A DNA stretch of 64,000 nucleotides from Branchiostoma lanceolatum (Eukaryota > Chordata > Leptocardii > Amphioxiformes > Branchiostomatidae). Position 1 is the stretch's first letter. Each line of letters opens with the position of its first letter. Positions 1 through 10,453 of this stretch are shown here, in pieces. The stretch is taken from contig NC_089736.1 of assembly GCF_035083965.1 (NCBI RefSeq), positions 9,179,501-9,243,500 of the forward strand, written 5' to 3'. The position numbers and the translations under genes are program-made. The notes under the pieces are model-generated. The model saw only the letters and a program-made list of their open reading frames with translations, ran no database searches and was not told where the DNA came from.

Positions 1-299
1 TCAATTTGTTTGTTGTTTGTTTGGTCTGTTGAGGTACACACAGTCACGATACCGGCGTCCTTGTGAACCTGGTTAAATTTTAACAAGCCATGTTAAAAAT
101 ACGTTACAAAGGAACTGCTTACTTTCTCTTATCATTAAACGGGTACTTTAAGTCACCAGGGCCAGGCATTATGAAAAAATCTGACTCAAGCTAACTCCAT
201 AGCTATTTACGTCTGGATGCAAGAAGTAAAGTCGTGTTAAGTGTATGTCTCAAGTATATGGACCCCATGACCTCCGCAACCTAACCACTCATATACAAT

Positions 300-2680
300 C
301 CACCGACAGCCACAACGTTTTACGTTATTGACATTCAGGTACCGGTTGTGAGAACGTTAACAATATTGTACGTTTACTTATCCGAATATAGCACTTGCTT
401 CCGTAGTAATGCAGCCGTCAGACAGTAGGTCTAAAAGATCATTTTCAGTAGCAATGCTACCCGTGTCCCCTCGATCACTGCACGATCTTAGAGGGCCCAG
501 TTCATTAGATACCCGTCCGGACGTCCAATGTGACAGGGTAGATTCTCAGTCGGAGAGTAGACTCGACCCTTCGGCCGCGCCGGCGATTTTGAAATTCTGG
601 CGATCAACACATTCAGGGAAGGCCGTTAACGTTGAAGGTGTGACGCCGGCTTTAGCAGGTGTGACCAAAGGTCAAAGTAGGGGTTGGGGACTTGGGGTGA
701 AGGGCACTGTAACAGACTTTCAGTGTGTTTTTTTATTCTTACACTCCGGTCCTCAGTCAGCTTAGCAGCTGGGCCGTCGGCCCTGCTTGACAGGACGCTG
801 TCATACAGCACTGAGGTGGGCGTTGGTTATGCACTTAAGCTTCTAATTGTCACAGGTTCTTGCGGGAGACAGTTCCATAACTTTACCGTTGCAGGCACAA
901 CTTTGTAACTTGTTGACTATATGATTTCACTGGTTGTCAGGCAGCGCAGTTTTCGTCTACGTGCCAAACCTCTGTAGGTTGAGGGGTCAGGCACGGGGGT
1001 AAGGGTTTCATCTTGGTACAGGGTAAGGGTTTCATCTTGGTACAGGGTAAGGGTTTCATCTTGGTACAGGGTAAGGGCTTCATCTTGGTACAGGTGACTT
1101 TGTGGCTGGCCGGTGGCTTTTACGTCGATGTACGTACGGTCTGGGAGTAAAGCCCCTGTCACACTTTCAGGACCTTCCCGTGACCTTCCCCGGTAGTTCA
1201 AACATGTAACGTTGTAAAAGACTACTGCTTATCTAGGCGCACTCTAACCTTTGTGCCTCTCCGCTACATAAAGGATTCATAGAGCAAGAGCTTATTGAGT
1301 TTCATTTTTGGGGGTAACTTCTCAACGTTACCAAGACTCAGACAACGGACGGCGCCACAATATATACAATCAAGCGACGTACACATTCAGGTTGTAAATA
1401 CTAGTAACTCATCCAACTAGTACGCGAGCTTTAAATGACATTTTAGTCAGCAGCTATAGTGTGGCCGGTGTTCTCTCGATTGCCGCACAATCAAAGTTTC
1501 AGAGATAAGTCGATGTTTGCAGGTCACAGAATCCCGTTCAATGTAACAATTTGTGTGGAAATTTCAGTCGGAAAAATACACTCGACTGAGTCGACTCCCT
1601 AAAATTGTAAAATTCAGCGACCCTCTGGCGGTCAACAAATTGGACCGAAGATTGCTGACATGTTGGCAGTGTGGCGCCGGCTTTGAAGAGATGTGACCAA
1701 AGGTGGTTCGAAGCAGGGGTGGGCGTGAGGGTGAGGGTCGTGATGTTTTAATGCTTAGACACTGGTCCTCAGTCAGCTAAGTAGCTGCGGTCGGTTCTAC
1801 ATGACAAGACGCTGTCACTGACTCTGATTGTCACCGTTTCTTGCTAGAGGGAGTTCCACAACATTACCGTGTCAGGCAGACAGGTAGGAAGGTTCGATTG
1901 TAACTTGTTGACTTTGATTTTACCTCTCCTAAGGTAGCGCAGTAGTGTTGGAGTCTTTGATAGGCAAGTTTCACGTCGGTGTACGGACGACTCAGTGAGT
2001 ACAGCCCCTGTCATACATTCAGCACCTCTCCACGCGTTGGCTCCCGACCACTCCCCATTCGTCGGCTCTGCGTTGGGAATAGCCTGGAGTGCATCCGATT
2101 CTAGCTCAAGTTTGCTCATCTGATCGCTTCCAATTAAAACATGACTTTCCCGGCCTTGATTTAAAAAAAAAGAAGTCGGCCGGCGTAGACGACTTTAGAA
2201 GAGCTAGTATTCAACCTCACAGACCAACTCTCAACCACAGATGGCCTTACTCACGACTAACTCCCAACCATGGTCTGGAGAAGTTCAGGAGACCGTGGTG
2301 GACTGTGTGTGACAGCGGCTTACGCTGTTGAGTTTGAAACGTGAAGCCCTTGACTTCATATAGGGACCAGTTTTTAAAATGTTTTGTGGCCATGTTGAAA
2401 TTTTCCTTGTCATCAAGGCCTGTTGTTATTATAGAAACGCCTGAGATGTAGAAATAACAAGAAAACACTATTAGAAATATTACAAGAATATTTTAGATGA
2501 TTAAAATTATAACACAGAACTAAGGAGAAGGGTCATTCAAACATGTAACATTGCAAAGAGAATTGTTTATTTCACCTCACCTCACCTTTCCTATCCATTG
2601 ACTACTGTTTATGTGGGCGTTCCCATTTGATACATAAAGGTATGGACTTTGAGCCGTGAAGCAAAATCACGTGTAGCCTT
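300..2680 (+). repeat. Diverged direct repeat upstream of the first Fuseless-like gene
   Basis: Segment 300-1300 and segment 1340-2680 are diverged copies of one sequence. Shared blocks include GGTCCTCAGTCAGCT (about 750 and 1768), ACAAGACGCTGTCA or its variant (about 790 and 1805), TGTAACTTGTTGACT (about 905 and 1899) and TACATAAAGG (1265 and 2631). No coding exon is visible. The repeat looks like a duplicated upstream regulatory or 5' region, older than the 1-5030/6083-9358 duplication. Confidence 0.7.
997..1093 (+). repeat. 24-bp tandem repeat, four copies
   Basis: Units of 24 bp with core AAGGGTTTCATCTTGGTACA start at 997, 1021, 1045 and 1069. Only the last shows a substitution (GGGCTT). 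The array sits in the upstream half of the diverged repeat and is missing from its sister at 1340-2680. The open frame across it on the - strand is a by-product. Confidence 0.95.
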
Positions 2681-2952
2681 AGTAAATCAGACGTTATAAT
2701 GGATAACTCGATAAATTCCGTATAATCTTGGACCCCATCATCAACAATATACATGTAGTATGAAGTATTGAAGGTTGTAAAATAGTGATAAGGGGCATCA
2801 ACCGGAAGTAAAAGTTAACGTTGTTTGATAACTGTAGCCACCCCAACTGAACTGTATTGCCTTCTTCCTCAACCATCAGTTCCCGTTCATGTCTTACCAC
2901 AATGCTTCATAATTCAACATTATAGCTTTAGCGCCATGTAATTAAGGCTGAG

Positions 2953-2960
2953 CATAAAAG
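2953..2960 (+). promoter_or_regulatory. TATA-like CATAAAAG upstream of the first Fuseless-like gene
   Basis: CATAAAAG lies about 300 bp before the ATG at 3258 and is kept at the same place in the duplicate (7109-7116). Similar TACATAAAGG motifs end each of the two upstream repeats. Promoter use is an inference from motif and position. Confidence 0.4.
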
Positions 2961-3257
2961 AGGGTGCCAACCGTCAAAGGCTTTTATCAGAGATAGAGAA
3001 ATTCACTCAACAGAGACGGCGGGCGTTACAAACTTCCTGGCACGGTTGGCTAGTTTCTATTATGTCACGTTTTTGGTCACTAGGACGAGTCGAGAATTCG
3101 ATTCGGCAACCTTTTTTGTTGAGGCAAAGTCTCAACTCTGTGCTAAATTATCGCTGCGTTATATTTTTTGACCACGCCTCAGAGGCGAGGCAAATACTGT
3201 TGATGTAGATATTTGTATTTGATAAGATTGCCTATTCATTTTTCTAGGAAGAAGTAA

Positions 3258-4894
3258 ATGATGTCGACTAGCCCACGCAATGCCAGGGACGGAGCAGGAA
3301 AGGCGGTTTGCCACACCATCAGCGACTTTCTCGTCATCGTCCTCATCATAACCCCAGCGGTTAATCTCTTCTGGCGAGGGACATGGAACATCATGTACGA
3401 GTATCTTGTACCCGAGGACATCATCATAAGCTCGTGGCTGTCTCTGGCTATCGGCAGCCCGGTCCTTCTCCTGGCCGGGCTGCTGCAGCACCCCATCCGA
3501 AGACTGGGCAGCTGGATTCACGGTAAAAGCAAAGGCTGGCATCATCTCTGCCTGGCGGTGTACGTGTACGTGGTAGCGTCTGCCTCTGTGGCGCAGTGGC
3601 GCGGCTTTTGGAACTTACCGACGTACTACTTCCCTGAGTGGGTCAGTGTTCCTGGGTACGGCGTGACGGCGGTTATCGGGACAGGTTTGATGGTGGGGCT
3701 TCGCATCTTTGCGAACGGCGGCGGGTGTCCTGCGGGAATAATTGTCGACTTCGAACCCGATCCCTTCCGAGTCCCGCTCCGATTCCACACGGACAGGGCC
3801 GAGCGATTTTCGTGGAGGTTCACGTTGGACGTCTTCTTCTCGGTCTTTGTCTTTGACCTGATCTCGTTAGCGTACTGGGCGGGATACTGGGGCCTTCTCG
3901 ATGTCTTGATGTTTCCAGAAGACCTTTGCTTCTCTTACTGGGTATCTCTTGGCATAGGCTACGCGATACATCTCGTAACAATCTTCCTCCAGTTTCCTGT
4001 ACACAAGGCCTCCAGGAATCTGCGTGGCGCGAAACTGGAATTCTGGAAAAGACTCGCACTCGAGGACGCTTTCCTGTTCGTAGTGAACTTCGGTGTTGTC
4101 AACAGTTGGAGAGGATTGTGGGATCTGTACGACTGTTACTTCCTGCCGGACCAGCCCAAGTTGAGTGCGTGGTTGAGTGTTGGAATAGGGGCGTTGCTGT
4201 GCTACTTGGTTTGTGCAGGGAGGACCCTTGGCGGCATCGGTGTCACAGTCGACGGAGAAGAAGAGGACGGGACGGGGGTTCTACTCAGCACCTATGCGGA
4301 GGTCAGATATGTAATTTTGCACTGTTATCCATTATATTATATCCATTGAATCCATTATATCCATTGAAATCAATCCATTTTTCAGACGCGCACTGATGTT
4401 CGGGAAGTGTGACGTCAGAGTAGGTCAAAGGTGCCCGGAAGTCTATACCTGCCGCCGTCCCGGTTCTGATATATACGTGAGAGAAAAAGTGAAGCCTTAT
4501 ATGGCTAAATCTTGGAATGTTCATGTAAATATTTTGTAACAACTAGTGCCAATGGACAACTACGTACGTATGCAATTGTTTCTTGTGGAAATTCATGAAA
4601 CAGGGTGTTCTCTTTCCTTATTTATATGTCAGCATGTCTTGTGTTTTTATATATCAGTGTTCTTTGTTGTTCTCTTCGACTGATATCCTTTAGGGCCACG
4701 AGATGCTACCTTGGCTGAAGCATTTAAGAAAGAGAGAAGGGGACGACAGCGGCAACTTCGTAGCCCGTAGAACCTTCGATACAGAAGGAAGTAGAAAAGC
4801 TACTGACCATACGTCCGCGTCAGACCTTGCGGGTAACCAGGGAACTGCAGCAGACCTCATCAAAAGCTCTGCTAACACTGAATACTTGATCTAA
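3258..4894 (+). CDS. Fuseless-like eight-pass membrane protein, copy 1
   Basis: Coding exons 3258-4310 and 4694-4894 join in phase 0 to 417 residues. Fuseless proteins are predicted multi-pass membrane proteins; the Drosophila member is needed presynaptically for calcium-channel localisation. I recognise the family by pattern, without a search. About eight hydrophobic segments lie in four pairs (near residues 17-38, 52-75, 95-117, 130-150, 188-210, 225-248, 265-288 and 301-320). Each pair holds a W(R/A)GxW motif and, later, a small-residue-rich helix. The 66-residue second exon gives a hydrophilic, probably cytosolic tail. The ATG is preceded by an in-frame TAA 3 bp upstream, which fixes the start. 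The donor may be TAT|gtaatt (used here) or the in-phase GAG|gtcaga 9 bp earlier. Reading through the intron gives a 363-residue form. Confidence 0.75.
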
Positions 4895-5404
4895 TCGAAA
4901 TGAATGAATGAATGGTTTATTTGATCATTTTGATCGGATATGAAAAGTACATTGCAGCCGTAGGCTGCATTGTGTATTTTCTTTACATATAGTCCGCTGC
5001 TGCTGACACTAGTCAATTTACAATAATACTAGAGGGGCAACATTTGCGAGTAAATGCAGAATGTTTACCTTCACATGGTCTATCTTTACGTTTCTACCAG
5101 GAAGGATAAAGCGTTTTACTTAGTCAAGAACTTGATTCAGTTGATGCGTTGTACATGTCCATAACACAGGATAAGTCAAGAAGAGGCTAATGAATTCTCA
5201 TAATTTTCGACCCGTAACTGACCTTAATGAAGACCAACGAAATGGATACATTATTTGTACAATCAATAAGGAAGATGTATATTTCAATTGAAGTTTATTT
5301 ATTGCAGTACGTACTGCAGCATACCTATAGCAACACAATGGATATAGTGCATGTAAGGGGTGTTGCCGTATGTGCACAGATAGCTTACGAACATACTCAC
5401 TGCA

Positions 5405-5492
5405 CAAAAACAAACACACAAACACACACACACACATACAGACACCCCCCCAAACAAACAAGCAAGCATACAAACACAAACAACACACATAA
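5405..5492 (+). repeat. CA-rich low-complexity tract
   Basis: An imperfect ACACAC/AAACA tract lies between the two duplication units. It makes long spurious open frames on both strands. The remaining spacer (5030-6083) has no gene I can support. Confidence 0.9.
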
Positions 5493-5843
5493 TTAGCCTG
5501 ACTAAATCTCGCTTCTAGCAGGCCTTCGAATGTTCATGGAGGAGGCCCAACCAGCCCCTGAAAGTTGGAGTTTGTGTAAAATAACAGGCTACACACGTGA
5601 TGTGCAATCTACTACAAGTAAATATTCATTGATAGGTCGATGATCTTTGGTCGCCCTAACCTATTTAGCTACCCTAACCAAACACATGAGAAAGTCGTAG
5701 CCTAGGTACCAGGTACACCATGTTTGATTAAACCATGTGATATTTGTGTATGTGCATGCCTAGACGTCGTTTTAGTCAAATATCTATGGACTTTAACTGT
5801 ACCACCTTAAGTCTCTACAAGGACTGTACCTCACAATAGCTTT

Positions 5844-5967
5844 TACCAGTTATTGCCTGTATGTTGAAGACCATACGCTGTAAGTATACTCTGTGTGTAT
5901 TACATTACCAGTTATAATTTGTATGCTGAAGACCATGCACTGTAAGTATACTCTGTGTGTATTACAT
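5844..5967 (+). repeat. 62-bp direct repeat, two copies
   Basis: Two adjacent 62-bp units start at 5844 and 5906. Both contain TGTAAGTATACTCTGTGTGT and differ at a handful of positions. The repeat is in the spacer between the Fuseless-like copies and is not coding. Confidence 0.85.
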
Positions 5968-7108
5968 GTTATATCGTCAGTTAGAATGTTCGTAACAGAT
6001 TTACACTGTCGTTGAATTTACCCTGATAGGTGGGGAAACGTTGTATCAGGTTGTATTGAGAAAAAATCCTTTACTTCACGCTTGTTGTTTGTTTTTCGCA
6101 TGGTCTGTAGAGACAGTCACGATACCGGCGAGACTCTGGTTAAATTTTGACAAGCCATGTTAAAAAAACGTTACAAAGGAACCGCTTATTTTCTATTATC
6201 ATTGAACGGGTACTAAAGGTCACCAGGGCCAGGCACTCTGGAAAATCCTGCCTCTACCTAACGCCATGGCTATTTACATGTACGTCTGGATGCAAGAAGT
6301 AAAGTGTCTGTCTCAAGTATATGGACCCCATGACCTCCGCAACCTAACCACTCATATACAATCCACCGACAGCCACAACGTTTTACGTAATTGACATTCA
6401 GGTACTGGCTGTGAGAACGTTAACAATATTGTACGTTTACTTATCCGAATATAGCACTTGCTTCCGTAGTAATGCAGCCGTCAGACAGTAGGTCTAAAAG
6501 ATCATTTTCAGTAGCAATGCTACCCGTGTCCCCTCGATCACTGCACGATCTTAGAGGGCCCAGTTCATTAGATCCCCGTCCGGACGTCCAATGTGACAGG
6601 GTAGATTCTCAGTCGGAGAGTAGACTCGACCCTTCGGCCGCGCCGGCGATTTTGAAATTCTGGCGATCAACACATTCGGAAGGCCGTTAACGTTGAAGGT
6701 GTGACGCCGGCTTTAGCAGGTATGACCAAAGGTCAAAGTAGGGGTTGGGGACTTGGGTGAAGGGCGCTGTAACAATGTCAGTACTAGTGTTTTTCACCAT
6801 GTGACAAATGGTCTTTTGGGTAGGATCTGGGCTATTACTCTTACGTATACAATGTGCTCTCACTACACTAAGACGTGTATTCTGTGTAATCTTGGACCCC
6901 ATCATTAACAATATAGTATGAAGTATTGAAGATTGTAAAATAGTGATAAAGGGTATCAACCGGAAGTAAAGGTTAACGTTGTTTGATAACTGTAGCCACC
7001 CCAACTGAACTGTATTGCCTTCTTCCTCAACTATCAGTTCCCGTTCATGGCTAACCACAATGCTTCATAATTCTACATTAGCTTTAGCGGCATGTAACTA
7101 AGGCTAAG

Positions 7109-7116
7109 CATAAAAG
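7109..7116 (+). promoter_or_regulatory. TATA-like CATAAAAG upstream of the second Fuseless-like gene
   Basis: This is the duplicate of the motif at 2953-2960, about 300 bp before the ATG at 7412. It survived a large rearrangement just upstream (the 2-kb difference between units), so the promoter-proximal segment is the shared part. Confidence 0.4.
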
Positions 7117-7411
7117 AGGATGCCAACCGTCAAAGGCTTTTCTCAGAGATAGAGAAATTCACTCAACAGAGACGGCGGGCGTTACAAACTTCCTGGCACT
7201 TTTGGCTAGTTTCTATTATGTCACGTTTTTGGTCACTAGGACAGTCGAGAATTCGATTCGGCAACCTTTTTTTTAGGCAAAGTCTCAACTATGTGCTAAA
7301 TTATCGCTGCGTTATATTTTCTTGCCCACACCTCAGAGGCGAGGCAAATGCTGTTGATATATATATTTGCATTTAATAAGATTGCCTATTCATTTTTTCA
7401 GGAAGAAGTAA

Positions 7412-9106
7412 ATGATGTCGACTAGCCCACGCAATGCCAGGCACGGAGCAGGAAAGGCGGTTTGCCACACCATCAGCGACTTTCTCGTCATCGTCCTCAT
7501 CATAACCCCCGCGGTTAATCTCTTCTGGCGAGGAACATGGAACATCATGTACGAGTATCTGGTACCCGAGGACATCATCATAAGCTCGTGGCTGTCTCTG
7601 GCTATCGGCAGCCCAGTCCTTCTCCTCGCCGGGCTGCTGCAACATCCAATCCGAAGACTGGGCAGCTGGATTCACGGTAAAAGCAAAGGCTGGCATCACC
7701 TCTACCTGGCGGTGTACGTGTACGTGGTAGCGTCTGCCTCTGTGGCGCAGTGGCGCGGCTTTTGGAACTTGCCGACGTACTACTTCCCTGAGTGGGTCAG
7801 TATTCCTGGGTACGGCGTGACGGCAGTTATCGGGACAGGTTTGATGGTGGGGCTTCGCATCTTTTCGAACGGCGGCGGGTGTCCTGCGGGAATAGTTGTC
7901 GACTTCGAACCCGATCCCTTCCGAGTCCCACTCCGATTCCACACGGACAGGGCCGAGCGATTTTCGTGGAGGTTCGCGTTGGACGTCTTTCTCTCGGTCT
8001 TTGTCTTTGACCTGATCTCGTTAGCGTACTGGGCGGGATACTGGGGCCTTCTGGATGTCTTGATGTTTCCAGAAGACCTTTGCTTCTCTTACTGGGTATC
8101 TCTTGGCATAGGCTACGCGATACATCTCGTAACAATCTTCCTCCAGTTTCCTGTACACAAGGCCTCCAGGAATCTGCGTGGCGCCAAACGGGATTTCTGG
8201 AAAAGACTCGCACTCGAGGACGCTTTCCTGTTCGTGGTGAACTTCGGTGTTGTCAACAGTTGGAGAGGATTGTGGGATCTGTACGACTGTTACTTCCTGC
8301 CGGACCAGCCCAAGTTGAGTGCGTGGTTGAGCGTTGGAATAGGGGCGTTGCTGTGCTACTTGCTTCGTGCAGGGAGGACCCTTGGCGGCATCGGTGTCAC
8401 AGTCGACGGAGAAAAAGAGGACGGGACGGGGGTTCTACTCAGCACCTATGCAGAGGTCAGATATGTACTCATAGTTTTTTAAAACTTTCATCCAACTTAA
8501 GGTCTCCATTAGGGATTCAAACCCACTTTCCTGACGCGCACTGATCCTCGGGATATGTGACGTCACGAGTGGGTCAAAGGTGCCCGGAAGTCTATACCTG
8601 CCGCCGTCCCGGTTCTGATATATATGTGAGAGAAAAAGTGAAGCCTTATATGGCTAAATCTTGGAATGTTCATGTAAATATTTTGTAACAGCTAGTGCCA
8701 ATGAACAACTACGTACGTATACAATTGTTTCTTGTGGAGATTCATGAAACAGGGTGTTTTCTTTCCTTATTTATATGTCAGCATGTCTTGTGTTTTTATA
8801 TATCAGTGTTCTTTGTTGTTCTCTTCGACTGATATCCTTTAGGGCCACGAGATGCTACCTTGGCTGAAGCATTTAAGAAAGAGAGAAGGGGACGACAGCG
8901 GCAACTTCGTAGCCCTTAGAACCTTCGATACAGAAGGAAGTAGAAAAGCTACTGACCATGCGTCCGCGTCAGACCTTGCGGGTAACCAGGGAACTGCAGC
9001 AGACCTCATCAAATGCTCTGCTAACACTGAATACTTTAGACACTACCAGCCTCTGCGGGTCGCTGGGAAAATAGTAGAAATTATCCAAATAGAGTCAACT
9101 GTATGA
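7412..9106 (+). CDS. Fuseless-like eight-pass membrane protein, copy 2, with MITE-derived C-terminus
   Basis: Exons 7412-8464 and 8843-9106 give 438 residues. The body is nearly identical to copy 1, including the four paired membrane segments, the start with an upstream in-frame TAA, and the TAT|gta donor. The end differs. After the codons for NTEY at 9022-9033, copy 1 has two more residues and stops. Here a 174-bp element inserted at 9037, so translation continues into it for 23 new residues and stops at 9104-9106. No frameshift or stop interrupts the membrane domain, so the copy looks intact apart from its tail. Reading through the intron gives a 356-residue form. Confidence 0.75.
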
Positions 9107-9210
9107 AGGGGGTCGGCTATGGAGATAGGGTCCAATATTGCAGCGAATGTTACCCTCCATGGCCAAAGTCCCCCGGCAAATAGCCGGCGCGGTTAGTCTG
9201 GTAGAGAATA
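9037..9210 (+). mobile_element. hAT-like MITE inserted in the last exon of Fuseless copy 2
   Basis: The 174-bp insert is flanked by the 8-bp direct repeat GAATACTT (9029-9036 and 9211-9218). The paralogue has that 8-mer once, at 4880-4887, so the empty site is visible in the same window. The termini TAGACACTACCAG and CTGGTAGAGAATA are inverted repeats matching at 10 of 13 positions. An 8-bp target duplication with short inverted ends fits the hAT superfamily; the assignment is an inference. It is too short to encode a transposase. Confidence 0.85.
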
Positions 9211-9359
9211 GAATACTTGATCTAATCGAAATGAATGAATGAATGGTTTATTTGATCATTTTGATCGGATATGAAAAGTATATTGCAGCCATTGGCTGAA
9301 TTGCGTATTTTTTACATATAGTACGCTGCTGCTGACATTAGTCAATTTACAATAATATT

Positions 9360-10453
9360 ATCGTTCCTATTTAACAATATACATATCCTAAAATCACAAG
9401 TAAGCGCTACCTTAAAACAGGTAGGTTATAAGACAGATACATCGAGGTCTGAAGAACAAATCTCCATATCTATTTGTGTATGCAGTACAGATGTGTACCA
9501 TATGTTTTTAAGCAATCTGGCGTTGATAATACATATGTAAGAATGGTGAAGAAATCTGTTGTTGCGATGCAATGTCACAGCTGATAAATAGCAAGACAAG
9601 TTTGATTGCATTTCTGAAACGCTTCGCTAGGTTAATCAGCAAGCGCTTTTCAGGGTTTAGCGGGAAAACAATAAAACAGTTTTAATGTGAATATAAGCGT
9701 ATATATGAAACAAATTGTACGATGAAGTCGATGTCAGATCTGGCAACATTTTGGGTCTATATCATTTTAGATAGATTTATCCATCGTAAAATAATAAAAC
9801 GTATATCATAAAAAGCTTATGTAAAGAGCCATTAGCTTAGTCCTCCTTAAAGTGCAAGTTTGTCACAATATGGAGCAGTTTCAGTTTTAAGAACAAATAT
9901 ACGAGCAATCACCTCTTTGCTTATGTTAAAAGTGCATTGAAAAGCTATCTTATAAGCCAGCCTAGTACACTGTAATATGCTCAGTTCTTATCTTAACTTA
10001 TATCATTAATTATTTGATTGTCTTTATCACTTAATATGTATTACGTACATGTATTACTTTATCATTATTTATTGAATATTGGTAATGATCAATTTCTATT
10101 AGTAAAGAAGAAGAGGAGGTCGTATTATAAGCCATATAGGCTTCTCTCCTGCACCTGTTTTTCATTGTTCATTATGTTATGTCATAAAAACATCATTAAA
10201 CAAACAATACAAATGTGTGTCGATGACCTAGGAATAGCATACATATAACCTAGCTTGTGCTTTTGGATCTTTATACTGTATACCTACATGCATATATGAC
10301 CTCGTAGTGCGCCCCCCTCCCCCTTCACGTGTACACGGAATGTAGGTCGCCTGTACAACAGGATTTTCCAGAAAGGCCCGTGAAAAATACTAGTAGTCTG
10401 ATGGTGCTGTCTGTGAGTTTTGTATATTCTAGTTTGAAACACAGACAGCAAAA
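9360..10453. other. AT-rich spacer without a supported gene
   Basis: This spacer separates the duplicated pair from the third Fuseless-like gene. I see no exon with plausible splice sites and no clear mobile element. The last 150 bp must hold the promoter or 5' untranslated region of the third gene. Confidence 0.5.

Larger units (their letters stand above)
1..5030 (+). repeat. Segmental tandem duplication, unit 1
   Basis: This block holds the first Fuseless-like gene with its upstream region and is repeated at 6083-9358. The two units align closely through the promoter-proximal segment, both visible exons, the intron and the 3' flank, where both carry an ATGAATGA run followed by a TTTATTTGATCA stretch. 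Unit 1 has about 2 kb (roughly 712-2720) that unit 2 lacks. The left edge may lie outside the window. Confidence 0.9.
6083..9358 (+). repeat. Segmental tandem duplication, unit 2
   Basis: This is the second copy of the block at 1-5030, in direct orientation, carrying the second Fuseless-like gene. Relative to unit 1 it lacks the 2 kb between about 712 and 2720 and has about 110 bp of unrelated sequence there (6775-6885). It also carries a 174-bp insertion at 9037-9210. The few substitutions in coding sequence mean the duplication is recent. Confidence 0.9.

Noticed and set aside
409..765. 118-residue frame starting MQPSDSRSKRSFS, also present at 6472-6690
   Set aside because: It recurs only because the region is duplicated. 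An indel near codon 68 changes its frame in the second copy, it has no downstream splice link, and the Fuseless start is fixed by an in-frame stop.
3159..3545. Frames antisense to the Fuseless-like genes (also 7373-7942 and 12240-12587)
   Set aside because: They are shadows of GC-rich coding sequence on the other strand and show no family features.
5198..5496. Cysteine/threonine-rich frames over the CA tract
   Set aside because: They come from low-complexity CA/GT sequence.
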